A stretch of 64,000 bases of DNA, taken from JAAYJT01 sp037446395 (lineage in GTDB: Bacteria > Bacteroidota > Bacteroidia > Bacteroidales > JAAYJT01). Under the pieces are notes generated by a model. The model did no database searches, was not told the origin of the DNA, and saw nothing but the letters and a program-made list of their open reading frames with translations. This document shows, piece after piece, positions 48,353 to 57,079 of this stretch (position 1 is its first letter; each line of letters begins with the position of its first letter). A program made the position numbers and the translations under genes. The stretch is from positions 51,079 through 115,078 of the forward strand of contig JBBIIP010000007.1 of assembly GCA_037446395.1 (NCBI GenBank), written 5' to 3'.

Positions 48353-51321
48353 TATCTCAGAAAAACATGAATACCACACCCATCATCTCTGCTCATAGCT
48401 ACTACAGCCTGCGCTATGGAACCCTGTCAATCGAGAACCTGGTATCGGAAGCCAAAAAACATGAGATAGAAACACTGTTACTTGCCGACATCAACAATAC
48501 CACCGCCACCACCGATTTTGTGCGCGAATGTCACGAACAAGGCCTTCGACCGGTTGCAGGTGTAGCATGCCACAACAAGGAAGAGTTTCTCTATACATTG
48601 ATCGCCTGTAATAACAAGGGATTTCGTGAGATCAACCATTTTCTGTCTGAGCTCAACCTGAATGGCTTGCCCCTCCCCTGCCGACCGGATGATTTTGATA
48701 ACGTAATCGTTGTTTATCCTTTGTACTCAGCACCAGAAACGCTTGAAAAACACAACGAATATGTTGGCATACAACACTGGGAACTCAACCGCCTGGTTTC
48801 ATCTCCCTGGCGCCATTGCAAAGACAAACTGCTGGCATGGCACAATGTAACTTTTACAGGCCCGATTGGCTTTGACCTGCACCGCCACTTGCGAGCCATT
48901 GATAACAACTGCCTTCTTGCTAAGCTGCCACCTGGCAAGCTCGCGCATCCAGAACAGATTTTTCTGAACACTGCACAACTACAACGTGCATTTGCGTATT
49001 GGGAGCAGTTGCTGATCAATTCGGCAAGGGTGCTTTCGAACTGTGAAATTGATTTCGATTTCACAGTTATAAAGAACAAAAAAACATTTACCGGCAGCAA
49101 ATACGACGATCGCATATTGCTCGAAAAGCTTGCCAGCGATGGATTAATCTATCGCTATGGAAAATACAATAAAGAAGCCCTGCGCCGGGTGAAGCACGAG
49201 CTTGAAATCATTGACAAATTAGGTTTTTCGGCTTATTTCCTGATCACCTGGGATATCATACGCTACTCTATGTCGCGGGGGTTTTATCATGTAGGGCGCG
49301 GCAGCGGTGCCAACAGCATTGTGGCCTATTGCCTGCGCATCACCGATGTTGATCCCATTGCACTCGATCTTTATTTTGAACGTTTCATCAACCCATTGCG
49401 CACCTCTCCGCCTGATTTCGACATTGACTATTCATGGAAAGAGCGCGACGAGGTGCTCGACTACATTTTCAAACGCTATGGACGCCTGCATACTGCCCTG
49501 CTCGGGGCGATGTCAACATTCAAAGGAAAATCTATTTTACGCGAATTGGGAAAAGTGTTTGGCCTCCCAAAAAACGAAATAGACGAACTGGTCGAAAAAC
49601 CTCCAATGCCCGAACAGCAAGGCCCGCTTATCGGCCGGCTAATGAATGTGGGTGTGCAAATGGTTGATTTCCCAAACATCCGTAGCATACATGCCGGCGG
49701 GGTATTGGTAAGCGAAGAACCATTAACCTGCTACACTGCCCTCGATATGCCCCCAAAAGCTTTCCCGACAACCCAGTGGGATATGTATGTTGCCGAAGCC
49801 ATTGGTTTTGAAAAGTTAGACATTCTGAGCCAGCGCGGGTTGGGGCATATTGATGAATGCACCAAAATACTTCACCAAAACCGGGGTATTAATGTAGATA
49901 TACATCGTGTGGATGAATTTATGAAAGACCCTCAGGTAATGAATCAGATTCGCAATGGCGAAACGATCGGGTGTTTTTATATTGAAAGCCCGGCCATGCG
50001 TGGGTTATTGAAAAAGTTGCACTGCGACACCTATCTTATTCTGGTGGCTGCGAGTTCTATCATCAGGCCCGGGGTGGCACGATCTGGAATGATGAAGGAA
50101 TATATCCACCGCTTCCACAATCCCAATGGGTTCAAATACCTGCACCCTGTGATGGAGGAACAACTGAAGGAAACATTCGGTGTCATGGTATATCAGGAAG
50201 ATGTGCTGAAGGTTTGTCACCATTTTGCAGGGCTCGACCTGGCAGATGCCGACATTCTTCGACGCGCCATGAGTGGCAAACACCGCTCGAAAAAGGAATT
50301 CGAACGCATTCGAAACCGCTTTTTTGATAATTGCATGCAACGAAATTATCCCGATACAACTGCTGCCGAAGTGTGGAGGCAGATCGAGTCGTTTGCCGGT
50401 TATTCTTTCTCTAAAGCCCATTCGGCTTCCTATGCCGTTGAGAGCTTCCAAAGTCTATACCTAAAAGCACACCATCCCCATGAATTTCATGTGGCGGTGA
50501 TCAATAATTTTGGCGGATTTTATTCAACCTGGGTCTATTTTAATGAGGCCAGGCGATGTGGTGCACATGTTGAACTGCCTTGCGTGAACCAGGGAGCGCA
50601 CAAAACATCGCTGAAAGGAAATACGATCTTCATAGGTTTTATTCATGTTCAAAACCTTGAAACGAATGTAGCACAGTCCATAGAGAAGGAGCGAGAAAAA
50701 AATGGGCAATACCGCAGCTTTCTCGATTTTACGAACCGGGTTCCCATGGGCAAAGAACAACTACTGTTGTTGATTCGCATCAATGCTTTACGCTTTACGG
50801 AAAAAACAAAGCAGGAACTGCTGTGGGAAGCACATATGACAAATGTGGGTAAAGCTCCTAAAGTCAGCCCGAATACCTTGTTCGATGCGCCTGTCCAAAC
50901 ATTTGAACTGCCTGAACTGATGCGAAGCAGCCTCGAAGATGCATACGATGAAATTGAATTGCTGGGCTGGCCAGTTACACTCTCTTACTTCGATATGGTG
51001 GAGCAGTCTGCAAAGCAAGGCATTCTGGCAAAGGAAATGAAACAATATAATGGAAAAAAGGTAACGATGGCAGGCAGTCTGGTTACGATCAAATATGTGA
51101 GCACCATCCGTCGCGAGATCATGCATTTTGGAACTTTTTTCGATCGTGAAGGGATGTTTTTCGATACTGTTCATTTTCCGCCGGTTGTCAAAAAATATCC
51201 GTTTCGCGGAAAAGGCGTCTATCTTATCAATGGCAAGGTGGTTGAAGAGTTTGGATTTGCCAGTCTGGAAGTGGAATGCATGGAAAAGTTGCCAATGCAG
51301 AAAGATCCGAGATACGCATGA
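48349..51321 (+). CDS. DNA polymerase III alpha subunit-like protein (DnaE2/ImuC type)
   Basis: This C-family polymerase of 990 residues is shorter than replicative DnaE (about 1150-1200) and similar in size to error-prone DnaE2. The PHP domain leads (AHSYYSLRYG), but the first His of its metal site is Ile, so proofreading or metal chemistry there is doubtful. The palm has VGRGSGANS and the metal Asp residues 356, 358 and 360 in PDFDIDY, plus the later RPGVARSGM. The fingers have MSGKHRSKKEF and YSFSKAHSASYA. The C-terminus ends after the OB fold without a tau-binding tail. Coupling to the Y-family polymerase gives a two-polymerase cassette, without a recognisable imuA gene. Confidence 0.93.
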   Translation: MISQKNMNTTPIISAHSYYSLRYGTLSIENLVSEAKKHEIETLLLADINNTTATTDFVRECHEQGLRPVAGVACHNKEEFLYTLIACNNKGFREINHFLSELNLNGLPLPCRPDDFDNVIVVYPLYSAPETLEKHNEYVGIQHWELNRLVSSPWRHCKDKLLAWHNVTFTGPIGFDLHRHLRAIDNNCLLAKLPPGKLAHPEQIFLNTAQLQRAFAYWEQLLINSARVLSNCEIDFDFTVIKNKKTFTGSKYDDRILLEKLASDGLIYRYGKYNKEALRRVKHELEIIDKLGFSAYFLITWDIIRYSMSRGFYHVGRGSGANSIVAYCLRITDVDPIALDLYFERFINPLRTSPPDFDIDYSWKERDEVLDYIFKRYGRLHTALLGAMSTFKGKSILRELGKVFGLPKNEIDELVEKPPMPEQQGPLIGRLMNVGVQMVDFPNIRSIHAGGVLVSEEPLTCYTALDMPPKAFPTTQWDMYVAEAIGFEKLDILSQRGLGHIDECTKILHQNRGINVDIHRVDEFMKDPQVMNQIRNGETIGCFYIESPAMRGLLKKLHCDTYLILVAASSIIRPGVARSGMMKEYIHRFHNPNGFKYLHPVMEEQLKETFGVMVYQEDVLKVCHHFAGLDLADADILRRAMSGKHRSKKEFERIRNRFFDNCMQRNYPDTTAAEVWRQIESFAGYSFSKAHSASYAVESFQSLYLKAHHPHEFHVAVINNFGGFYSTWVYFNEARRCGAHVELPCVNQGAHKTSLKGNTIFIGFIHVQNLETNVAQSIEKEREKNGQYRSFLDFTNRVPMGKEQLLLLIRINALRFTEKTKQELLWEAHMTNVGKAPKVSPNTLFDAPVQTFELPELMRSSLEDAYDEIELLGWPVTLSYFDMVEQSAKQGILAKEMKQYNGKKVTMAGSLVTIKYVSTIRREIMHFGTFFDREGMFFDTVHFPPVVKKYPFRGKGVYLINGKVVEEFGFASLEVECMEKLPMQKDPRYA

Positions 51322-51363
51322 GCTTCTTCTCCTTTCCTTTGAAATTCGTTGACATTATGGCCA

Positions 51364-51395
51364 TTGATCGTGATTCAAAGAATTTGGTACTTTTG
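51364..51395 (+). promoter_or_regulatory. Predicted promoter of the MacB-type ABC pair
   Basis: TACTTTTG (51388-51395) matches the -7 consensus. TTG (51364-51366) lies 21 bp upstream. The ATPase gene starts 37 bp downstream. Confidence 0.55.
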
Positions 51396-51432
51396 CCGAA
51401 AATAATTTTCACCTCCATTCATCATCCCACTG

Positions 51433-52137
51433 ATGCTTATTAACGTAAAAGATCTTTGCAGATCGTACAAAAAAGGAACAATCACCATATCAGCATTGCA
51501 GGATATTTCTTTTGAAATGCAGGAAGGGGAATATTTATCAATCGTTGGGAAATCAGGCTCGGGTAAATCAACGCTTCTTAACCTGATTGGCGGCCTAGAT
51601 AGGGCAACTACCGGCAGTATCCTGTTCAACGGAACAAGATTGCAACACATGTCAAACGCAGAGTTGGCTAATCACAGGCGTTTTTCTACCGGAATGATTT
51701 TCCAGTCCTTCAATCTTATTCCCTCACGCAATGCAGTCGAAAACATTGAGTTGGCATTGACTTTTGGAGGAATGGCGCGCCATCAGCGGCGCAAAAAAGC
51801 AGAGGAACTGTTAAGAATGGTAGGGCTATGCGATAGATTGAGTCACCATCCCGATGAGTTATCAGGAGGCGAGGCACAGCGCGTTGCCATTGCAAGGGCG
51901 CTGGCCAATAATCCAAAAGTTTTGCTGGCCGACGAACCAACCGGCAATCTTGACAGTGAAACATCTGATGAAATTATCGCCTTGTTGCAAAACCTCAATA
52001 AAAGCAAGGGCTTGTCGGTGATTATGGTCACACATGACCTTGAAACAGCCGAAAGAGTTTCGGATGAAATTATCAGACTGAAAGACGGGAAAATAATAGA
52101 ACGTGTAGAAAGAAGGAAGATTTATGAACCTAAATGA
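51433..52137 (+). CDS. ABC transporter ATP-binding protein (MacB/LolD family)
   Basis: This complete 234-residue ATPase has Walker A GKSGSGKST, Q-loop FQSFNLI, signature LSGGEAQRVAIARAL, Walker B VLLADEPTGNLD and H-loop THD. The family powers mechanotransmission exporters and lipoprotein release. It overlaps the permease gene by 14 bp. No membrane-fusion protein or outer-membrane factor is adjacent, so this is a two-component set. Cargo is unknown. Confidence 0.95.
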   Translation: MLINVKDLCRSYKKGTITISALQDISFEMQEGEYLSIVGKSGSGKSTLLNLIGGLDRATTGSILFNGTRLQHMSNAELANHRRFSTGMIFQSFNLIPSRNAVENIELALTFGGMARHQRRKKAEELLRMVGLCDRLSHHPDELSGGEAQRVAIARALANNPKVLLADEPTGNLDSETSDEIIALLQNLNKSKGLSVIMVTHDLETAERVSDEIIRLKDGKIIERVERRKIYEPK

Positions 52138-53542
52138 CATGCTCCGACTGGGATTTTCGAACCTCTGGCGGATGAAACTCCGTTCTTCGCTTACTATTTT
52201 GGGTGTTGTGATTGGAATTGGTGCACTTACTTCCATGGTTTCGTTTGGAACGGGAATGCAGAAAAATATTTTCGATACCGTTGCAGCCAATGACCTGTTT
52301 ACCAACATCACCGTTACGCCACGCAGGGTGGATACGGATGATTTCGATGTATCAGAAGCAAAAAAAATGGCTGATTCTCTTCTTCACGAGAGCAAGCCAT
52401 TAACGGATTCAACCCTCACTCAAATACAGGCCTTAGCTGGAGTTGAGATTGCCTATCCGCGGATTGAGTTTCCGGTGAAAGTAAAACTTTTCGATGATTC
52501 GACCAACCTTAGAGTGTTGGCATTGCCTGCGGCTTTAGCTAAGTACAAGCCATACAACGACTTGCTTGCGGGAGAATACTTTTCATCCGATACCACTTCA
52601 GCAATTATCATCGGCCAAAATGTTTTGTACCGTAGGTTTAAGATAAAACTGAAAGACGGACCAGAGCAGCTCACCACGGCTGATTCGGCAAGAGGGGTTA
52701 AGCTTCTACCTCCCGACTCCATACTCGGAAAAACCATCCGCGTAATCTCTATTTCGGTTAATCCAACTATAATGGGCCAAATGCTTGGTTCATTCACTGG
52801 AATGGCCGACCTCCCCTTGGGCGAATCAATCACTGAACTTACCGTTATTGGCATACTAAAATCAAACAATAATTTTGGACCAAACATGGGCCAGGGCAAC
52901 CTGATTATCCCCATCGGGACTGCAAATTCCATACCCCGGTTAGGGTTTTCGAATGTTTGGGAACTCCTGAATAAGCGGGGAGGTAACAACAGCTACGACC
53001 AAATTATGGTAAGGGCCGCCGATATGAAGGTGTTGGATGACGTTAAAAAGTCGCTCGAAAAAATGAATGTAGGCGTTTATAGCATCTCCGATCAGCTTCG
53101 CGAACTAAGAAATGCATTTTTAATAATCAACTCCATATTGGGAGCCATCGGAGCGATAGCGCTAATTGTTGCCGGCCTTGGAATCGTAAATACTATGGTG
53201 ATGTCGATACTTGAACGAACACGAGAAATTGGAATTATGAAATCCATAGGAGGAAGTGAGCGTGAAATCAGACTGATATTTTTTGTTGAAGCATCCGTCA
53301 TTGGCTTTGTTGGGGCTATTCTTGGACTTTTATTGGGCTGGTCAATTACTCGGGTGGCCGGATTGATCATGAATATGCAACTTTCAAAAGACGGCATTGG
53401 ACCAGTAGAGCTGTTCTATTTCCCTTGGTGGCTTATTCTAGGCGCTATCCTTTTTTCAATATTCATCAGCCTTGCGGCCGGATTGTACCCGGCTATCAGA
53501 GCAGCAAACATTGACCCTGTAAAAGCGCTGAGGCATGACTGA
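52124..53542 (+). CDS. MacB-type ABC transporter permease
   Basis: This 472-residue permease has an N-terminal helix with the family motif RSSLTILGVVIGIGALTSMVSFGTGMQ. A large periplasmic (MacB_PCD-like) domain spans about 45-330, and three C-terminal helices frame the loop ILERTREIGIMKSIGGSEREI. It ends in PAIRAANIDPVKALRHD. All landmarks are intact. It shares a 14-bp overlap with the ATPase. It could export a peptide, a lipid or an antibiotic, but sequence does not say which. Confidence 0.95.
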   Translation: MNLNDMLRLGFSNLWRMKLRSSLTILGVVIGIGALTSMVSFGTGMQKNIFDTVAANDLFTNITVTPRRVDTDDFDVSEAKKMADSLLHESKPLTDSTLTQIQALAGVEIAYPRIEFPVKVKLFDDSTNLRVLALPAALAKYKPYNDLLAGEYFSSDTTSAIIIGQNVLYRRFKIKLKDGPEQLTTADSARGVKLLPPDSILGKTIRVISISVNPTIMGQMLGSFTGMADLPLGESITELTVIGILKSNNNFGPNMGQGNLIIPIGTANSIPRLGFSNVWELLNKRGGNNSYDQIMVRAADMKVLDDVKKSLEKMNVGVYSISDQLRELRNAFLIINSILGAIGAIALIVAGLGIVNTMVMSILERTREIGIMKSIGGSEREIRLIFFVEASVIGFVGAILGLLLGWSITRVAGLIMNMQLSKDGIGPVELFYFPWWLILGAILFSIFISLAAGLYPAIRAANIDPVKALRHD

Positions 53543-53567
53543 TGTCAACCCAATAGGCGTGTGGCTT

Positions 53568-55904
53568 TTAACTTTCTTTCACTTCTTCTTTAACGGCGGC
53601 TTCCTTCTTTTTTCGTTCGGTTCTCAATTTAAGTAAAGTAACCACTCCGATGGCTGCAATGGATAGCACGGTGATTTCGCCCATGGTATCAAACGCTCTG
53701 AAGTCGACAAGAATTACATTCACTACGTTGCGGCCATGTGCTAGCAGATATGTGTTTTCGAGAAAGTATTCCTTGATAGATGGAGGAGGGTCGGTGCTTA
53801 ACAGAACCAATAACAATACTGTAATGAAGGATCCGACTCCGATTGAGATGAGAATATCGCGCACTTTAGTCTTGGTTGAGGAATAATTTGCAAAACGTGG
53901 AATTTTATAAACAACCAGAACAAGCAGGATGACGGTAAGTGTCTCAATTGAGAATTGGGTAAGGGCAAGATCGGGTGCACCATAAAACACAAAAAACAAT
54001 GCGATTCCATAGCCGGTTATTCCAAGTGATGCGATCGCTCCCAGCACAGACTTGGAGCGAATGGCAAAAAATGCCGCAAGTAGCACAACTACAGCAATCA
54101 GTACCTCGTAAGTATGTATTCCGCTGAAATTAAGCGAAATAAATGACAGATCCAGAAACAGGGTTATTGCAAGTGTGCCAAGAAAGAGAAAGGTTAATAC
54201 GGTCCAGGTGATATAATGACGCATATAGCCATTTTGAAAGAAATTTGTCTGCCAACTGGCAAAACGTAGCATACCGGAGAGCGAAAAGTCATACCCTGTT
54301 TCAGTGAGTAAGAAATTATTTCTCATTAGCAACTTGTCAAGGCTTAACCCGAGATTTCGAACTGTATAGAGCCCGATGCCACCGGCAACAGTAAGCACGC
54401 TTAAGCCCAGGCCGATGTTGAATCCATGCCATAGGTGCAAGTCTGCTTCAATAGCACTTTTGAGTATGGCACTCGCACCAGGACTCGCAAAAATATTGGA
54501 AAATGCCCCGGTAAATAGTCCCCAAAGTAATCCTCCCAATGCTAAAATGGCAGGAGGCAGCCAAAGATAAATTGATGGAGTATGAGGTTGTTTCGGGGTT
54601 TCTATTTCTTTGCCCAAAAATGGTTTTACCCCTGTCATAATTGCTGTAGCGACAAGTAACATGTTCGTAATCAGCAACAGAATGGTCGAAGCAACAGGCA
54701 GCCAGGATGCATGCATCGCCGATTCGTAGATTAGTTCTTTACCCACAAAACCCAGGAATGGTGGAATACCGGCATAGGATAACGCTGCCAATAAACCCGC
54801 GAAAGCCAATGTCGGAAGGTGCTTTCTTAATCCGCCCAGCTTACCAATGTCTCGGGTTCCGGTTTCATGATCAACTGCTCCCGCAACAAGAAACAACGAG
54901 CCTTTATACATGGCATGAATCGCCAAAAATGTAATTGCCGCACTGATTGCAATGTCAGTTCCCAGTCCAATAAGGAATACAAGAATTCCAAGCGCACTCA
55001 CCGTTGTGTATGCCAAGATGCGTTTTAAATCAGTTTGGCCCAATGCTCTAAGCGCACCAATCAACATGGTCAGGCCGCCAAAAATCATCAATGTATACTG
55101 CCACTGTATGGTTGCTCCTAACATCGGAGTAAATCTTGCCAAAAGATAAACCCCAGCTTTGACCATGGTTGCCGAATGAAGATAGGCGCTGACCGGCGAT
55201 GGTGCTTCCATGGCATTGGGCAACCAGTATTGGAATGGGAATTGTGCAGATTTTGTAAATGCTCCAAGAAATACCAACCCCAATATAACCGGATATAGCG
55301 AATTGGCCTTAATAATGCTGCTTTGAGTCATTAATTCGCTAAGCGAGAAACTCCCTCCGATCAGGCCAGTAATAATCATTCCTGCCAGCAGGGCCAGGCC
55401 TCCACCCCCGGTTACAAGTAATGCTTGTAGCGCCGCTTTGCGTGCTTTTTCCTGCTCATGATTAAACCCAATAAGCAAGTATGAACTGATACTGGTTAAC
55501 TCCCAAAAAATGAATAATGTTATCAGGTTGTCAGAGGTAACCACGCCCAGCATACTGGCCATAAAAAATAACAAATACCCATAAAACCGGCCCTGTTTAG
55601 GATGGCCATGCAGGTATCCGTTGGCATAAAACATGATTAATGCTCCAACTCCGCTAATGATGAGGGAAAAAATCAAGCTTAAGCCATCCAACAAAAAACT
55701 CATCTGAATATTAACCGACGGGAACCAATCGAAGCTGGTACTAAAAGTATGGCCAGATGCAACCGGGTTGATAAAGGTGGTGAAATAGGCAAAAATAAGC
55801 AGCGGCAAAAAACCAAGAACCATACCGGCATATCTTGGCATGCCCCGCTGAACCTGTGGTGCAATCAAGGCTACTACAAACCCCACCAGAACTGCAAATA
55901 TCAT
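53568..55904 (-). CDS. mrpA: Mrp Na+/H+ antiporter subunit A
   Basis: This is the large NuoL-like subunit of the seven-part Mrp cation/proton antiporter. The 778 residues include the proton-channel domain with conserved Glu and Lys helices (FIFWELTSISSYLLIGF, APSPVSAYLHSATMVKAGVYLLARF). MbhD/MbhE-like C-terminal helices follow (GAPDLALTQFSIETLTVILL and FRAFDTMGEITVLSIAAIG). Length is normal for MrpA. It is the last gene of the operon, 10 bp after mrpG, instead of the usual first place. The complex exchanges Na+ for H+ to keep pH and sodium balance. Confidence 0.94.
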   Translation of the reverse strand: MIFAVLVGFVVALIAPQVQRGMPRYAGMVLGFLPLLIFAYFTTFINPVASGHTFSTSFDWFPSVNIQMSFLLDGLSLIFSLIISGVGALIMFYANGYLHGHPKQGRFYGYLLFFMASMLGVVTSDNLITLFIFWELTSISSYLLIGFNHEQEKARKAALQALLVTGGGGLALLAGMIITGLIGGSFSLSELMTQSSIIKANSLYPVILGLVFLGAFTKSAQFPFQYWLPNAMEAPSPVSAYLHSATMVKAGVYLLARFTPMLGATIQWQYTLMIFGGLTMLIGALRALGQTDLKRILAYTTVSALGILVFLIGLGTDIAISAAITFLAIHAMYKGSLFLVAGAVDHETGTRDIGKLGGLRKHLPTLAFAGLLAALSYAGIPPFLGFVGKELIYESAMHASWLPVASTILLLITNMLLVATAIMTGVKPFLGKEIETPKQPHTPSIYLWLPPAILALGGLLWGLFTGAFSNIFASPGASAILKSAIEADLHLWHGFNIGLGLSVLTVAGGIGLYTVRNLGLSLDKLLMRNNFLLTETGYDFSLSGMLRFASWQTNFFQNGYMRHYITWTVLTFLFLGTLAITLFLDLSFISLNFSGIHTYEVLIAVVVLLAAFFAIRSKSVLGAIASLGITGYGIALFFVFYGAPDLALTQFSIETLTVILLVLVVYKIPRFANYSSTKTKVRDILISIGVGSFITVLLLVLLSTDPPPSIKEYFLENTYLLAHGRNVVNVILVDFRAFDTMGEITVLSIAAIGVVTLLKLRTERKKKEAAVKEEVKES

Positions 55905-55914
55905 ATTTAGAGTA

Positions 55915-56322
55915 TTATGCGTTTTTATTGTTGGTTGATTCGGGCAAATCTTTTTTTTGTTCGGGCTCGAGCCCGCTTAAAAGAGTATGGTCTTCGGCAT
56001 TATATTTTCCGTCTAATCTGTCGAATAAAGTTTTATCCCACTTGCTGTATCCGGCTTTATGGGCTGCTCTGCCCATGAGGTGAGCACTCACCGGCACAGT
56101 CAGAAACAAGAAAAGGTTAATTCCAATGACTAAAAATGTAATCCCAAGATCAAAAAAATGAATTGCAAGCGCTATCAAAATGCTTGAAACGCCCAATGTA
56201 GCTGCAATGGTTGAGGCAGACATTCTCAGAAATACATCAGGCATCTTCAATAAACCTACTGCTGCCAAGAAAACAAATATGGTTCCTAATATCAAAAATG
56301 CTATTACAATGATTTCGCGCAT
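55915..56322 (-). CDS. mrpG: Mrp Na+/H+ antiporter subunit G
   Basis: This small three-helix membrane subunit is 135 residues long, with the family's LGTIFVFLAAVGLLKMPDVFLRMSASTIAATLG and VPVSAHLMGRAAHKAGY. It has a 40-residue charged C-terminal tail that is longer than usual. It lies between mrpF (17 bp away) and mrpA. Confidence 0.93.
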   Translation of the reverse strand: MREIIVIAFLILGTIFVFLAAVGLLKMPDVFLRMSASTIAATLGVSSILIALAIHFFDLGITFLVIGINLFLFLTVPVSAHLMGRAAHKAGYSKWDKTLFDRLDGKYNAEDHTLLSGLEPEQKKDLPESTNNKNA

Positions 56323-56339
56323 AACTAGTATCTATTTGA

Positions 56340-56612
56340 TTATTTGTTGGCTTGTCTTTGATAATAGTAGGTAAATGCGACAGTTGACAAGAATGCAATG
56401 AGCGCCAGGATCAGCGATACATCAATAATTATCGGCTTGTCATACAAAATGGCAAATGCAGAGTTAAAGCCAATGGCGACAATTGTAAGCATATCAAGGG
56501 CAACCACCCTATCCATCAAACGCGGTCCTTTGATCACACGAATGAAGATTAGCACCATGCTCAAACTAAGAACCGGCAGTATAAAATAAAGTAATACAAA
56601 ACTCAAGTTCAT
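56340..56612 (-). CDS. mrpF: Mrp Na+/H+ antiporter subunit F
   Basis: A 90-residue, three-helix subunit with the family pattern IRVIKGPRLMDRVVALDMLTI. Its start overlaps the end of mrpE by 4 bp, indicating translational coupling. Confidence 0.93.
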   Translation of the reverse strand: MNLSFVLLYFILPVLSLSMVLIFIRVIKGPRLMDRVVALDMLTIVAIGFNSAFAILYDKPIIIDVSLILALIAFLSTVAFTYYYQRQANK

Positions 56613-57079
56613 CGCATTGCCTCCAATAATTTTTTCTCAAGCGTATTTTTTATACTTGCAACTACTTTTTCCTCCGAATCAATATAAACAGTATAAACAT
56701 AGAGGATTTTACGGTCTGATGAAACATCCATACTCATTGTTCCGGGAGTGAGGGTGATAGCATTTGCCAAAAGTGTTATTTCGAGATCGGTTTCGGCTGT
56801 GAGCGGTAAGGCGATAATGCCAGGTGTCATGTAGTGATGGGGAGTTGCAATGTCCCAGGCAATTTTAACACTTCCCTGAACAATTTGCCAGAAAAAAGTT
56901 GCGAGAAAATCCAGGATTTTCGGAATCCTCGTAAAATAACTCTTGTGTGTTTTTCCATAGATAAGCCACAGCACAAAAAAACCAAGTAAAAAGCCAAAAA
57001 CGATATTAATGATGGCTGGCTTCATGGTCAGGAGAACCCAAACCACAGTCAGAAACACATTAGTCACAAACATTTTCAT
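56609..57079 (-). CDS. mrpE: Mrp Na+/H+ antiporter subunit E
   Basis: A 156-residue membrane subunit with two N-terminal helices and a cytoplasmic domain. The conserved NAITLTPGTMSMDV motif is visible near residue 107. It overlaps mrpD and mrpF by 4 bp each. Confidence 0.94.
   Translation of the reverse strand: MKMFVTNVFLTVVWVLLTMKPAIINIVFGFLLGFFVLWLIYGKTHKSYFTRIPKILDFLATFFWQIVQGSVKIAWDIATPHHYMTPGIIALPLTAETDLEITLLANAITLTPGTMSMDVSSDRKILYVYTVYIDSEEKVVASIKNTLEKKLLEAMR

Noticed and set aside
48349..51321. Housekeeping replicative DnaE
   Set aside because: The short length, missing tau-binding end, altered PHP site and linkage to a Y-family polymerase fit DnaE2/ImuC better.
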